64,000 nt of DNA from Conchocele bisecta (GCA_029237695.1 CM055274.1:71662828-71726827); one strand, 5' to 3'; positions 12,501-24,762 are shown, counted from the stretch's first letter. Numbers and translations: made by a program. The notes: a model not told the origin generated them from the letters alone.

Positions 12501-12950
12501 TAGCAAGCTAATGTAAACTTACATGCTATACATATATCCCATCACATTTAGAAACCAATTATGTTTGAATCGAAAGATGGGGCCACACGGATCCTTAAGC
12601 AAAGTGGTGCATCGGTCTATATTGATGGACCCACTACCCATTGGCGAATGTTTGAATGACGGAATCAACCAATCAAATCATAGCCAGGAAACCCTTCCTT
12701 CCAGGAGGCGCCAACGGGCTGGTCCGTCAAGTTGCAGTTTCACCGGCGTATCTCGTAATTAATGTAAATATCGGTTTTTAATCCTTACAATGCTGAATTA
12801 AAATTTGTCGTCTGCTGTTTGTTTTCTTTTTTCCATCAAAACCATGGTTTATTAAGGAAGAAGACGACATATTAAACAACAGCACACAACAATTTTTTGT
12901 TTCCCGCATCCTAATGGTTAAGAAAATTTATAACACACATGTTGACTTAC
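9575..12950 (-). other. First recognised intron of the TNF-receptor-like gene
   Basis: The donor at 12950-12945 is a perfect GTAAGT; the acceptor is at 9576-9575. Apart from paired TGACGTCA sites at 11280-11300, I see only unremarkable AT-rich sequence and chance open frames in these 3.4 kb. Confidence 0.7.
11280..11300. promoter_or_regulatory. Paired CRE-type palindromes
   Basis: Two exact TGACGTCA octamers (11280-11287 and 11293-11300), centres 13 bases apart. This is the consensus full site for CREB/ATF bZIP factors. Whether they act on the surrounding receptor gene is unknown. Confidence 0.4.
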
Positions 12951-13356
12951 CCATTTTACAGTCACCGCACGTACAGTCGTGCGTTCTGGTACAACGTGTC
13001 CTAACAGTCTCGTGCAACTTGCACGACTGACATGCGGTACAACGGACAGAGTTATTGGTGCGCGAAAATGCATAGTTACTGCATTTGACGCACTTTTGGT
13101 CGCGTGAACGGCTACACTTCCGCCGGATGTAGTAGCCCGGTTTACAGACTTTGCACGGTTTGCAACCGTCCGAGTTTCCGGTAGAGTATGTGTCAACTGG
13201 ACAATATTCACAGACTGTGTCGGCGTGTTGTGTGCACGTCTTGTTGATGTAATGACCTCGGCGACACTGGGAACATGGCTTGTAAGTCAGAATTCCACCG
13301 GAAGTGTCAATATACGTGTCGCCACTCGTGTAAGTGGATATAACAGCGCTCGCCAC
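12951..13356 (-). CDS. TNF-receptor-like gene, exon with cysteine-rich domains
   Basis: Encodes about 135 extracellular residues with the spacing of TNF-receptor cysteine-rich repeats: CSQC, then KTC, DTVCEYC, DGCKPCKVCKPGYYIRRKC, DQKCVKC, VRCTACQSC, RTRC, DCTCGDC. This makes roughly three domains, with NKT and NNS glycosylation sites. The acceptor is TTTGTATTCACAG (exon starts at 13356, phase 0) and the donor is a perfect GTAAGT, leaving phase 1 as the next exon needs. No in-frame ATG precedes the acceptor and the exon begins VASAVIST, so a signal-peptide exon must lie further upstream (above 13.4 kb); I could not identify it. With the other two exons the known protein is about 415 residues. 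Ligand and pathway cannot be deduced. Confidence 0.85.
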
Positions 13357-13925
13357 CTGTGAATACAAATAGATCTACACGGAGGATCTTACATGAGTGG
13401 TGATTTAATACAAATCAAAGTATTGAAAATACTGAAATATGTTATCTCCACAAAAACGGATCACTTGCGGAACGAGACTGAAAGTTGCATATTTTCTGAA
13501 TCATTATACAGAGGCAAATGTACTGTGATGGTTCAAACCCATTCCCATCCAGAAGTAAACTCTAGAATAAATGACTGTTTGAAACTCCCAGAAAAAAGTG
13601 TACGAAATTGGCGGCTAACTGGTCACTGCTACCCAACTGCGAGAACTAAAGATAATAGTTGCTGTATTCATACGCACGAAATGTCTTGATTTGTATTCTC
13701 CAGAATTTAACTGATAAACTGAGCCCAAAACTGTGAAAACTATAGATAATAGTATATGTAGAGTTTTAGATACAAAGCAAGACAGACCAAAACGCCATAG
13801 GATAAGTTGACACAGTGCACTATTTTCTTTGTCGTACTCGCCGTGTATGCGTAGCACGACAATATGGCTACCCCATAGAAATGTGCGTGACATAATATGC
13901 TATCTCAAGGAAGATAACATATAAT

Positions 13926-14022
13926 AAAGCTAGTTTACTGTGTTCTTAAGAAACGAGATACGACTCGTTTCTTATGCAATCAGCCAAACACGAATTTCAT
14001 AAATATAAAATTAAATTAACAT
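13926..14022. repeat. Partial hairpin related to 23873-23988
   Basis: Contains a tight hairpin (TAAGAAACGAG, loop ATACGA, CTCGTTTCTTA), then 'TTCATAAATAT' and 'TTAAAT', matching the right half of the palindrome near 23.9 kb. Confidence 0.4.
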
Positions 14023-14055
14023 AAATGTTAGATCACTCGATTGTTTGCATAAGTA

Positions 14056-14249
14056 CAGCGAAACCTCTCTAAACCGGACATCCGCTTAAATAGGTCTTAC
14101 TGTAAATCAGGCATTTTATCATTCTGAGACATAATTGTGTGCTATGCGATCACGAACATACATTATCACTTGAGATATATGACCAAGACACTCATCACAA
14201 ATAAGATCACAAGTGTTTTCTTGGTGTCCGGTTTAGAGAGGTTCCGCTG
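14056..14249. mobile_element. pogo/Tigger-like short inverted-repeat element
   Basis: Begins 'CAGCGAAACCTCTCTAAACC' and ends with the complement 'GGTTTAGAGAGGTTCCGCTG', with TA on both sides (14054-14055 and 14250-14251). A CAG start, this terminal motif and a TA target duplication are typical of the pogo branch of Tc1/mariner. The 194 bases have no coding capacity, so it is non-autonomous. Confidence 0.85.
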
Positions 14250-14796
14250 TACCTACATGTATATACATTGAAACTGAACAGGTCACCTAATGTGTGCATG
14301 TTTTCTGGAGCTGGCTCATGTGTAAATTTATTACACCAGGGCATTATGCTTTCTAATACCCTGTGTTATTATATTGCGAAAGCCTATTTTATACAACCAA
14401 AAATCGGAAACATACATTACAAATATAATGTTGCATGTATATATTTGCTTTCGGTACACATGAACCCAGCAATATTAATAAGGTGTCTACACTGTGCAGT
14501 TGTGATATGTATAGATGTAGTACAGCCGCCATTACCTATCGTATGTATGTTGCAAATTCAACCGAATTACAGTTTTCCTTAGTAGTCGTTTCGTGTCGAC
14601 TATGCACATCTTATTGCCTTGCATGAAATGTTGCGAAATTGGCAAGTGTTAGTTTCGCTGAACGATCGCTTGCCAACGAAGAGAATTCGTCGTAATGAGT
14701 GTACATGTACAGGTATTTGCTCTAGGGCCTTTCTAGTCCTTTCTACCTATATATTACATTTTCACAATAAAGCATTGCGGTACTCAACATGTCTTC

Positions 14797-15351
14797 TGTC
14801 TGTTCCACGTTGTGCTGCCGACGATCTATTGGCCATTAAACACATTAAATCTTAAAAATATTTAAATATAAGTACTTTTACATCAATAACAAAAAAAATC
14901 ACCCTCTCCAAAAAAACGTATTTGATGAAATTCCGTCAAATATTGATTTTATTACGAAACAAACTATTTTCCTATGGGAATTTAACATGGGGGCAAAAAT
15001 ATATATTTTTTCAATATATTTTTTATTTGTGGATCGATTTTCAAGATCTAACTTTTGTTTTCTTAGTTTCCAAGCTACCTAGCCAGGTTTCGGAGTCAAT
15101 TTCCATATTTTTTTTCGTTTTTTGACTGCTCCCACACTGCTTCTACCTCTTTTCTCCATGTTAAATTCCCATAGGAAAGTCGTTTGTTCGCTATGAAATC
15201 AATATTTGATGGAATTTCATCAAACAAATTTGTTTAGGGAGGGTGATCTTTTTTGTTATTGATGAAAAATGACTTACATATAAATATCTTTTAGATGTAA
15301 TGTGTTTAATAGCCAAAAGTTCGTCGGCATAAAAACGTGGAACAGACAGTA
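14797..15351. repeat. Long imperfect inverted repeat
   Basis: The left arm (about 14797-14994: 'TGTTCCACG', 'ATCACCCTC', 'CCTATGGGAATTTAACATGG') is mirrored by the right arm (about 15158-15351) around a loop of about 160 bases containing T-rich runs. The short peptides that look alike on opposite strands here are translations of the two arms, not genes. Confidence 0.75.
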
Positions 15352-18300
15352 GGTTCACTATTAAATGCATAAGGCTGGCTAGTGGACTAGTTAGCACAAC
15401 GCAGAAACATTATCAATGAAAAAGACTCGTCAGTTATAGCTAGTGGGAGCAGAAATATGTATACATATTGTATGTCTTAGTTGTTTCTGGTGGAAGCTAG
15501 ATTGGACTTAAACATAATTCCGTGTCATTTTGTTTGTTAATAGCAAACTCTCTCTTGATTTTGTATTAGATAGTCTAAGCATTAAAACAATAGGGTGGAT
15601 TTTGTTTCAAACACAAAATGGCCGCCATAAGAACAATAATAAGAGTAAAATATAGAAGCGTCCACAAATACTATTCATTTTTAACTGTTATACTTTAAGA
15701 TAGTGTACGACACATTTAGCATTCATATCAGCCACTGGTATTAATGAATGACAAAATGGTGCTGCTTACATTTTCAATTGTAATTGACCTTTTTTTAATG
15801 TAGTTACATTCATGGGTTTGTGTTTCTGTCATATTGTTGACTTAAACTGTACTGAAAGCGCCTATAAGATTGCACAACACACGGATTGTGGTAATATGAC
15901 CACTCGAGATATAGTTCATCCCCTGAATACCATACATGTACGTTATGTGCTCGTTAGCATTTAGAGAACATCGCATTTTACTGTTTTACTGTTTTCAGCA
16001 TGCACCATAAATCAAGTCTTTGATGTACAGTGATCAGCTGTTTTGCAGTCACTATCGCATTATGACACAGAATAACGATGGATGCAGTTTGATTGTATCT
16101 ATATAATATACAGTATTTGGTATTAAATGCCTATGAGACTTTCTGGCCTTTTGTGAAAATCAGAAGAATCTTTCAATTTATGTTATGCTATAAGAGCTCA
16201 TAAGCTGAGTAAAAGGAAATAAAATGGCAATAGTGTACGTATACTAGGTTTGTAATATGTATATATATGTTATACTAGCATGACATTAAAACTATACATG
16301 CAAGTTGTTTGGAAACCGTGTGCGAAAACAGTACTATCATCTACTTTCAAATAACTACGTTGCTATTACAAAGCATGTATATAATAATGTTCGTGTCTTT
16401 TTAGAGGTTTATTATGGAGAACAATTATTAAAATCATGTACATCTATATGAATTAATTACATGCGTGTTAATCAGTGGTACATACAAATGTACACTGTTT
16501 ATAGTCAATACATTGATTGCTCAATACATTTCTCAAGTATCAACAGATTGTATTATATGAGTGCAGAGCCAAACATAATCATGTTAGTAGACATTACAGC
16601 CACTGGTCTACTGAGAATATTAATCCGAGTCCTTATCCTCCTCCAGCAGATCTGTTTATTTTACAGTTTTTGTCGCGCCTGCTTTCAGAAGGTGCGACTA
16701 TAGTCGCCGCTTTTTCCGTCGACGTCGTCGTCGTTGTTGTCGTCGTCGTGACATACTAAGCCAAAGCTGAATTTTTCAGAAAATTACAAAAATATCATTA
16801 GTAATAACACATCAAAACTCCCCATGAATCCGACTGGAGCTTAATCCAGGAATCAAGATGGCGTCCAAAATGGCCGCCAAAATGACAGAAATCATAACTA
16901 GTGCAAAATGCAATAAACCAATTGGGAAAAAAATGTACCGAAACGTGCTAACGAATCATAATAATCCAAATTGTGAAATGTAATACAATAAAAATGGCGT
17001 CCAATGTGGCCGCAAACATCTCTTAACTGTCTAAACTGAGCAAACATGTGGAACATTTGGAATATCTATATTCGAATGTAATATTGGGGTTATCAGGAGT
17101 CATTCCAACTATACAATACAGTTAATACATATTTTATATATTATGTTATGTGAAATGATATTCAAGATGCCCACCAAATTGTCAGCGCGAGAAATGTCGT
17201 AACACTGACGTAAATTTGTATATAAAATATATAACATTAACCCTAATTACAATATTTGAATTTGTTATATGGGTCATTTTGAGACATTTGAACAATGCAG
17301 TACATGTAAGGCATACTTTATTTATTATAGTATGCAAAATGATATTCAAGATGGCCACCAAATGTTGAGAAATGTAAAATAACTTACATCTATATATGGC
17401 AAATCAGAACAGGGAAATGAAGAAAACAGCACTTTATTGTTATTTATGCTTGAAACATGTCTCAAATTTACAGACTGTCAATTGCAGCATTATCAAGCAC
17501 ACCTATGTTTGTAACTGCATAACTAATTGGAATAACCTGCTAAATTAGCAAACTTATCAGTAATTGTTAAACACATCGCCAGTGGGATTATTGTCACGCA
17601 GCACCACATTGAAATTATCGATCATAAGTACCGTTGATCTATATTGGTAGTTTAACCTAAAAATGATGGTACCTACAAATATAATAATTGTGAATACTTC
17701 ATTTTTAAATTCATGTGTTTATGGAAGTTGGGCAGCATAATAGTAAAATAACACTGCACTCATTATGACCATACTTACCAAATCAACAATACTATAACGT
17801 ACATATACATGTACATGTAGGATTCACATTGTCATTCTAATTTGTGTGACAATAGACATTTCACTTTTTGACAAATGCAGGAACTGGTATAACATGCACA
17901 CCACCACTATATTATTACCATGCATAATGTAACCATATAAAATGAGTGATATGTGTATCCCTTGAATACTATGCCGAATTACATGTATCAGATGAGACAT
18001 GTTTCAACTCGTTCTGATATGCATAAACATGGCGTGTGACATTACGGTACACCGAAGAGAAAATAAAATAAGTATAAACATTATGTAACATTAAAGTCGT
18101 GTTTTTGGACCGCTAGAATGCTCGATAGATATATTGAGTAATTGTATTTAACGGGCTGCCAACAGCTATGGTCATTATAGGCACCGATAAACTGGAGTAA
18201 ACTGGTGTAAATTCCGTATTTCATCTGTAAAGAGGAATCCCAAAATCAGAACTGAATAGTTGTATCAAGAAAACATACAGTAAGCCCTCAATTTTCAATA

Positions 18301-18459
18301 TGCGGATCTAGTGACATGTCAATTAGAGTAAACATGTTCCCACTGACAGGAGACTATTTAAACGTCGGTTTGCAACACCAAACTTCAAGGGAATGAGACA
18401 TGGACAGTGTGTCACATACTTCCATATAAATGAAAGTTCAGTATTGTATCATTTTAAAA
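15352..18459. other. Non-coding stretch without recognised gene
   Basis: AT-rich sequence with several 'AAGATGGC' and 'AAAATGGCCGCC' motifs (15.6, 16.86, 17.0, 17.35 kb), a short GTC/GTT microsatellite near 16724-16751 and scattered 'ACATGTACATGTA'. No exon signal was found. Confidence 0.5.
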
Positions 18460-18467
18460 GTGTGTAC

Positions 18468-18866
18468 AGGGATCCAGATAAGGAATTAGTAATGGAGTAT
18501 TGTCACTCCATCATTTCTGAAGCAATTGGGTATTTCAAAATTTTAATTGTGTAAAATAGAACCCCACTACTGTTTACACATCAGCAGACCGCACTTATTG
18601 AATAGTTTGCTTCTAAATGAAAACAGATCTTGGTATTTCATTAGAATTGTCTCCTTGGAGACAATTCTAAAGAAATAGCAAGATGTGTTTTCATGGGAAA
18701 ATAAGAAAATATGCTATATTTGTGGTCTGTTTATTGTTTTCTGTAGCATGATAAAGATACAACAAATTCTTCATTGCTTTTTAATACTCACTACTACTGA
18801 TTTTAATGGGGATTTTGGCAATTTTAATTGGGTATTTACGCAAATACGCACCTTATCTGGAGCTCC
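18468..18866. mobile_element. hAT-like short element
   Basis: Termini 'GGATCCAGATAAGG' and 'CCTTATCTGGAGCTCC' are inverted, and the 8-base direct repeat GTGTGTAC lies directly outside on both sides (18460-18467 and 18867-18874). An 8-base duplication fits hAT elements. A strong internal hairpin pairs 'TAGAATTGTCTCC' with 'GGAGACAATTCTA'. Relatives at 45815-46135 and 49030-49133. Confidence 0.75.
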
Positions 18867-19289
18867 GTGTGTACTTATATAATGTATGCGTTACGTACCC
18901 TGTAATCCATATGCATTACACATAATATATAACTTGCACCATTGTTTGTCGAGCCCATCGTGGAAAGCGAGACATCGTGATCATGGTGACATATGTACGT
19001 CCGTCCGTGGGAGTGTCCATCCGATATGTACATCACTTACATCAGTACATCCCACCAATCATAATCAGATTATGACACTATTACGTTTCTTTAACAACTT
19101 TCCGTTTTTTTAATTACCTTATATGTGGATATGCAACACTAAGTCGCGTCAACTTGAAACGTCAAACGTGTTTTTGTGACCATTCATTCCGTAGACCATC
19201 CATCTGGCCTTCCATGTTATGTCTAATAGTATTCGCCTATTGTGCATACGAAAATCTTTTAATACTGAGCGCAATGTGCTTGATAAACT

Positions 19290-21370
19290 GAACTGGAAAG
19301 CAAAACGAAGAAACCCACATCGGTGATCTTGGTGAATCTTTGGACAGTGGCAGCTGCTGGAAGGAAATCGGCAAAATCGGCATACAAAACGACAGGAAAC
19401 GCGACACCCCGATGAAATTGGTCGGCAAGAACGGTGACGTCTCCCATAACGTCGACGTCGTCTTGGAAAGTTGGAAATCCGATTACGCCAGCATTTACAG
19501 AGACAATGACACGACTTGCGCGAGCGACAATGAACATGTACGACGGATATAAACTGACCTCCGGCACAACACGATTCCCGCCATAGACCGTGACGTCACG
19601 GAATGGATCTATCCCATCACTTTAAAAGAAGTTGAAACGAGTGTATTAACAGCTAAGGTAACAGGAGCATCTGGATTAGACAATGTTCCAGCGTTCGTGT
19701 TAAGTAACACTACATGTATAACAGCCCTATACAAAACCATATGTGACTGCCCAAACCAGAGTCCAAGGACCCGAGGAACCCATCAGGTTACCGCGGTATT
19801 ACACTCATTTCAATACCCTGCAACATATACGCAGATGTTCTTAATGCAAGAGTGGGTAAGTGGCTGGAAAAAACACAACATATTGGTAGATGAACAAAAT
19901 GGCTTCAGGCGCAAACGTTCGTGCAATGACCACATCACACATTGATAAATAAACGTAAACTCCGGAAGCGCTCCACATTTGTGTGTTTCGTCAATGCTAA
20001 TAAGTTAAGGCGTTTGACCGTGTCCAGTGTTTCTTTCTATGGTATAAAGTATTAGCACTCGGGATTAACGACACAATTGTGAACGCCATTCAATCGCTCT
20101 ACGACAACGTGAAGTATGTCGTTAAATAACAACACTACACCATTGTTCGACATCGGTATTGGATTCTATTTTCGATGTACGTTAACGATCTGGTTGAAAA
20201 ACTGAAATCTCTGAACTGCGGCGTCTATATTGACGATTAACATCTCTGTGTGCTACTTTGCGCCGACGATATCGCGATTATTACCCCGCGATTATTACCC
20301 CGAGAGTCCCTACAAACTACATGTATGTTGAACGAAGTTAGCGATTGGTGTCACAAATAGAAAATGATCCTAAACTAAACAAAGACTAAAGTTATCCATT
20401 TCCGTCTAGTATCTGTTGGACACACACAATCCATTTTCACGTGCGGAGACTTAACAATTGGTGTTCATTTAGACAGTCATGAAGGTTGCAACGTCCGAGT
20501 TGGCAAAGTCAGCTGGAACCAGTATTGTACTATGGGAGTTGTATCTGTAACCGATTTCACTAACATTGCAAAGTATACTTTTCTTGCAAAGTATACTTTT
20601 CTTGCAAAGTATACTTTGAGGGAGAAATTTTCAATATTTTATTACTTTCTATTATACTGAATTTATTACATTATCACAGCCATTTTGCCATTTTGGCTGT
20701 GATAATGTAATACATTCAGTATAATAATTCAGCATACTTTTAATCATCAAATATATGCAGTCGTTAGTTCTATACGACATAATGCATTTCGGAAAAAATA
20801 AATGAGTTCTCCCTCAAAGTATACTTTGCTAGAAAAGTATACTTTGCAATGTTGGTGAAATAGGCTACAGGGGTTTATCCGACTTTAGTTTAATCAAGTA
20901 TGTCCATAATAAAGCGTGTAGAATGTTTTTAGGCCTTGGAAAAAATACTGACAATACGGCCTCAAAAGGAGAATCCAGTTGGTCCAGTTGCTTTGTCAAG
21001 CATGGAATTGAAGTATGTCGGCAGTACTGTAAACTGACAGAAATGAGTGGAATTAGAACTGTGGAATTGATGCTTAACTGGTCGTCCTCAAACGGTAAAT
21101 GTTGGGAACGGTGGGTTAAAACCTATGTTGACAGTGTTGGATTAGGGAACATTGTTGACAATGATATAATATGTGTAAAGGCCATTATAAAGAAGATGAA
21201 AGTGAATTATTCATGCTCGACAATGAAAAATAGCATTCAAATCTATTCAATGACCGCAACAATGGCAATGACACCAAACTACGTTCATATACACAATACA
21301 AACGTGAAGTACGCACGGAAAACTATGTCAAATTTAATATGCCTCGTTACCAACGTAGCTTTCTAGAAAT
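19290..21370 (+). pseudogene. Decayed LINE retrotransposon (reverse transcriptase region)
   Basis: Remnant of a non-LTR retrotransposon pol gene read in several frames. Recognisable blocks in order: a pre-RT linker (CWKEIGKIGI, VLESWKSDYASIYR) near 19.35-19.50 kb; VTEWIYPITLKEVETSV with GASGLDNVPA near 19.6-19.7 kb; EQNGFRRKRSCNDHI at about 19.88-19.94 kb, a typical RT motif; traces of the catalytic part, including CADDIAII, near 20.25-20.28 kb; and a post-RT block (YVHNKACRMFLGLGKNTDN and beyond) from about 20.9 kb. Stops and frameshifts separate all blocks, and no endonuclease or promoter end is visible. A short inverted-repeat element (20541-20873) sits in the middle, so the LINE was already in place when that element inserted. 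Confidence 0.8.
20541..20873. mobile_element. Short inverted-repeat element with AAAGTATACTTT termini, copy 2
   Basis: Same family as 8874-9171: 'GCAAAGTATACTTTTCTTGC' repeated at the left end, the inverted terminus at the right ('GCAATGTTGGTGAAATAGGC'), and the central palindrome 'TTACATTATCACAGCCATTT' with its complement. The left end has one extra terminal motif. It interrupts LINE sequence between TMGVVS-like and LSDFSLIKYV-like coding. Confidence 0.85.
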
Positions 21371-22568
21371 TTACAAGTGGTAGTTTAACACTTTTCGTAG
21401 AAACAGGTATACAAATTAATAGAATGCAGTTCAGTGCCATATTTATGACACATTCAAATACCCAATATTACACTGCACTGTTTATCATCAAGTATTTATT
21501 ACACCGTTATAATTGACTCTGCATTCCGGAATTGCAACGTTACCGACCAGACCTTTATCAGACAGCGCCGCTGATTAGGATTCTCACCGATTCACTTCCA
21601 CACGTTTACGAAATATGCAGAAGGCCGGTGTAGTGCAGGTTCATGTGTGGTCACGCAAAAGGACCCGAATCTGCACCGCCAACAAATATGTGGCCACTGC
21701 CGGAACGCAGTAATTTTCAATTTACTGGGAAAACCGAATTAACGCTGTATTTTATTTTATTATCTTTGTGTAACTATTAAATCAACCTGCTCAATATGTA
21801 ACCAATCATTTTAATTCACGTTGCATATCGTTAATCGTTAGAAAACGCATGTGCATACATTGTTTTACTCATGTTTCTGGTTTCTACCCAAATGTAACGT
21901 GTGCCATCATTTGTATCAAGATTACATGTACATGTATATAGTGATAAATCACTAACATGACGGTTTTCTTTTATGAACTATGTGACTAACATTTGAATAA
22001 GGTGTATATTGAACAGCCTCAACGTGTCTGTTCTGGTCAGTTCTGCTCATCTAAATGTATTTGGAATTTTCTTTTAATATTTAATATTCGCCAGTCATTT
22101 CCTTTGGTTGTAAAATACTTTGTTGTCTTTCTGTATAAGCAGGTATTAATATATTTGCCTTTTGCTTTTCATTGTAAGCATTGCAAGTGTGACAGCATTC
22201 CTCTTCAGGTTTGTGAAATGTGTAATTATACTCAACGCTAAAACTATACATCAATCTTTCTTTTATGACTATCCATGAATTACCGTGTTTTACCCGTGAA
22301 ATCGAAATCCATCTTACACCCGTGAAATACCAGATGCGCCCGTGAAATATCGATTTCGAAAACTCACAGTTTTGCCGAACTACTTTCTTAGGCTCCGCCC
22401 ATTGTACTTATATGCAATAAACTATGTTTAAACTAAATTAGGCTCCGCCCAACTGGGGAATTTTAGTAGTTGCATGATTATGTCCCTTGCACATATCGAT
22501 TATCTCCCTTGCTGGATGTGCGCACTTGGCACGCGAGCAACTGTTGTTGTCTGCAAACCAATATCAAA

Positions 22569-23353
22569 ATGGAGGAGGAAATTCTCGATTTCTTGTCCGA
22601 AGATGCGGACCTAGACAATTTGCTATCGCAAATAGAAACCAACTGCGCTGAAAATCCTACCATTGAATATGGGAAGTTTGTGATACCGCATCTAATCCAG
22701 GACAGGACATTCAAAGAAATAAGTTCTGAAGATGTAGAAACTTTCCTTCACGAGAATGCTAATCCCCAAACAAGAAGAAAGACGCTGGCTGACGTTACAA
22801 TCTTTCAGAAGTTTCTAATCATTAGGGGAGAAAAGAGGAATGTACAGTACATACCACCAGACATCCTAAATGAACATATCTGTTCCTACCTAATTGTGGT
22901 GAAGAAAAAGAATGGGCAAGATTATGAGCCAGGGACCCGACGAGGTATGATAAGTTCACTGGACCGGCACCTGAAAGAAGCAGGTAGCAAGATGTGTATT
23001 ATAAAAGACAGAGATTTTTGTAAAGCAAGAGATGTACTGACAATGAAGCAGCAGCAGCTAAAACGGAAAGGTTTAGGAAATAAACAGAAGGCAGCAGAAC
23101 CATTGAATGATGAAATCCTGCAAACAATGTACGATGCAAACACACTTGGATATCAGAATGCCAGAGCCTTGTTGCACAGCATGTGGTTAATATGGACTAC
23201 ATATTTCGGCATGAGGACCGGGCAGGAAGTTTACAACATGCGGTGGGGAGATGTAACTCTGTGCCGTGATGAAAGCTGTGGTCGAGAGTACATACAACTT
23301 GACACAGAGCGTCAAACTAAAACACGGACTGGGAGCAATCCAAAAGACACACG
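22569..23353 (+). CDS. DUF3504/Crypton-type tyrosine recombinase, first exon
   Basis: N-terminal part of a metazoan tyrosine-recombinase-like protein of the KIAA1958/ZMYM/QRICH1 type, whose domain derives from Crypton transposons. ATG at 22569 (context CAAAATGG) starts MEEEILDFLSEDADLDNLL. A helical core-binding region follows, and near residue 235 the box MRTGQEVYNMRWGDV carries the first catalytic Arg of the tyrosine-recombinase fold. The frame is open upstream to about 22470 without another ATG. The exon ends in ACACG at a good donor (GTAAGA), phase 2. These enzymes cut and rejoin DNA through a tyrosine; many animal copies are domesticated and of unknown role. No zinc finger is seen. Confidence 0.8.
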
Positions 23354-23446
23354 GTAAGATTACATAGAAAGTTAATTTCATCTATTCATGTTGATGACAA
23401 AATGTATGAATCTGAAGTGACAACTAGCCGAAACAAGAAATAGATT

Positions 23447-23560
23447 GAGGATATTTGCTTGTTTTAGTGCAAGATCTAATTTTACCGAGTGATGTTGAAC
23501 ACCAAACAAGGTATTTTCACGAGTAGCGAAGCGGTTTGGTGTTCACGAATGAAAACGATT
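23447..23560. mobile_element. Foldback element fragment (GAGGATATTTG terminus)
   Basis: Begins 'GAGGATATTTGCTTGTTTTA' then 'GTGCAAGATC', matching the mirrored right ends of the elements at 3145 and 26404; also contains 'GGTGTTCACGA' and 'ATGAAAAC' as at 3.2 kb. Only one terminus is found. It lies inside the first intron of the recombinase gene. Confidence 0.5.
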
Positions 23561-23872
23561 CATGACGCTATATAAGACCTTTTTAAAAGCTTTTCCACTA
23601 TTTGTAAATTTTGTCAGACAGGAAAAATATTTAGTCGCAGTGTGTATTGAAACACAGCTATATGTCATATAGTATAAACGTATCCAAAAACATAAACATG
23701 TACATATAATATACACTATTAATGCATACATTCACATTGTAATAAAAATCATAATACAGTAGTGTAATAAATATGCAAATGATGAGACCGCTACAGAAAA
23801 CATGCTTGGTGATCAGTACAGCTTCAATTAATGTTGCTTAGCTTATGCAATATATAGAACACATTTGTGTTA

Positions 23873-23988
23873 ATTTAATACTATATTTATTAAACTTGTT
23901 GACTGATTTCATAACATACTCGGCATAGCCTTGTTTCTTATGAAATCAGAAAACTTGTTTAATAAATATCATATTAAATCATCATTCA
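23873..23988. repeat. Palindrome in recombinase intron 1
   Basis: 'ATATTTATTAAACTTGTT' with 'TGATTTCATA' pairs with 'TATGAAATCA' and 'AACTTGTTTAATAAATAT' around a loop of about 30 bases. No coding content. Confidence 0.7.
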
Positions 23989-24050
23989 TGCAAGATCCTC
24001 TACTTGTATATTGAAAAAAATGAAGCAAATATGCGACTTTTTTTTTTCAG

Positions 24051-24308
24051 ACTGCTGAAGCCCAGAGCCTATAGCTATGCGAACCCAGAAGATTCAGCAA
24101 GGGACCCAGTGTTTCTGTGCAAGATGTACAAGGAGAAAAGGCCAACGGAGATGGATGTGCCAGACACTGCATTTTTCCTAACACCAGGAAGTGGGGGTCA
24201 ACTTTCCTGGTACAAAAGAAAATCCTGTTGGAATCAACAAAATATATGGGATAATGCAAGAAATGAAGGAGGATGCTAGGATACAAGCGGCAGGATAACA
24301 CCATACAT
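24051..24308 (+). CDS. DUF3504/Crypton-type tyrosine recombinase, second exon, frame-disturbed
   Basis: The acceptor TTTTTTTTTCAG places the start at 24051; the first base completes the Arg codon split from exon 1. It encodes KPRAYSYANPEDSARDPVFL, then MYKEKRP, DTAFFLTPGSGGQLSWYK, the usual middle block of the family. After WYKR the frame is wrong: downstream of an A4 run (24219-24222) the family-like reading NPVGINKIYGIMQEMKEDAR is in the +1-shifted frame, while the nominal frame stops at 24277-24279. Near 24293 the original frame resumes with GRITPY before a donor (CAT, GTAAAT) at 24309. This gives two small compensating indels, either real decay or sequence error. Confidence 0.65.
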
Positions 24309-24446
24309 GTAAATAATATGGTAATGGTGTCATTTGACGGAAAAGTTGATTTTCAATTATCTACTATTCGTAAAAATAAAAATAAAATTCTTAACCTTAT
24401 TAAGTAATATGTAGAATAGTGTATAGAAGAGAACTAAATGTATATG

Positions 24447-24496
24447 CAGGCCCGTAGCCAGGGGGGGGGGGGGGGGGGGGTCGGAGCGGACAGACG

Positions 24497-24544
<48 letters not shown>

Positions 24545-24568
24545 CCCCCCCCCCCCCCCCCCCACCCG

Positions 24569-24639
<71 letters not shown>

Positions 24640-24762
24640 AGCGCCAGCCTCGAGGTCCACTTTTTTAGCCTCGATGTCCACTTTTAGGACCCCCCCTAGA
24701 TACCTCAGGCCCCTTGGGCCTTCGAAACGACCCCCTTTCAAACAGGTCTGGCTACGGGCCTG
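24447..24762. mobile_element. C/G-tract inverted-repeat element (CAGGCCCGTAGCCAG family)
   Basis: Perfect 15-base inverted termini CAGGCCCGTAGCCAG / CTGGCTACGGGCCTG, flanked by a 5-base direct repeat ATATG (24442-24446 and 24763-24767). The interior is almost pure G or C for about 180 bases, followed by a non-repetitive right part containing 'TAGATACCTCAGGCCCC' and 'CCTTCGAAACGACC'. It sits in intron 2 of the recombinase gene. Poly-proline and poly-glycine frames here are artefacts. One end of another copy is at 53021-53134. Confidence 0.85.

Noticed and set aside
13615..13893. Minus-strand frame with a hydrophobic stretch, considered as the signal-peptide exon of the TNF receptor
   Set aside because: The hydrophobic segment is more than 40 residues from the start and no donor of the required phase 0 follows it.
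24400..24741. Long open frames of nearly pure glycine or proline here and at 32.4-32.8, 34.5-34.8 and 40.8-41.1 kb
   Set aside because: They are translations of homopolymer C/G runs inside transposon termini and have no other coding sign.
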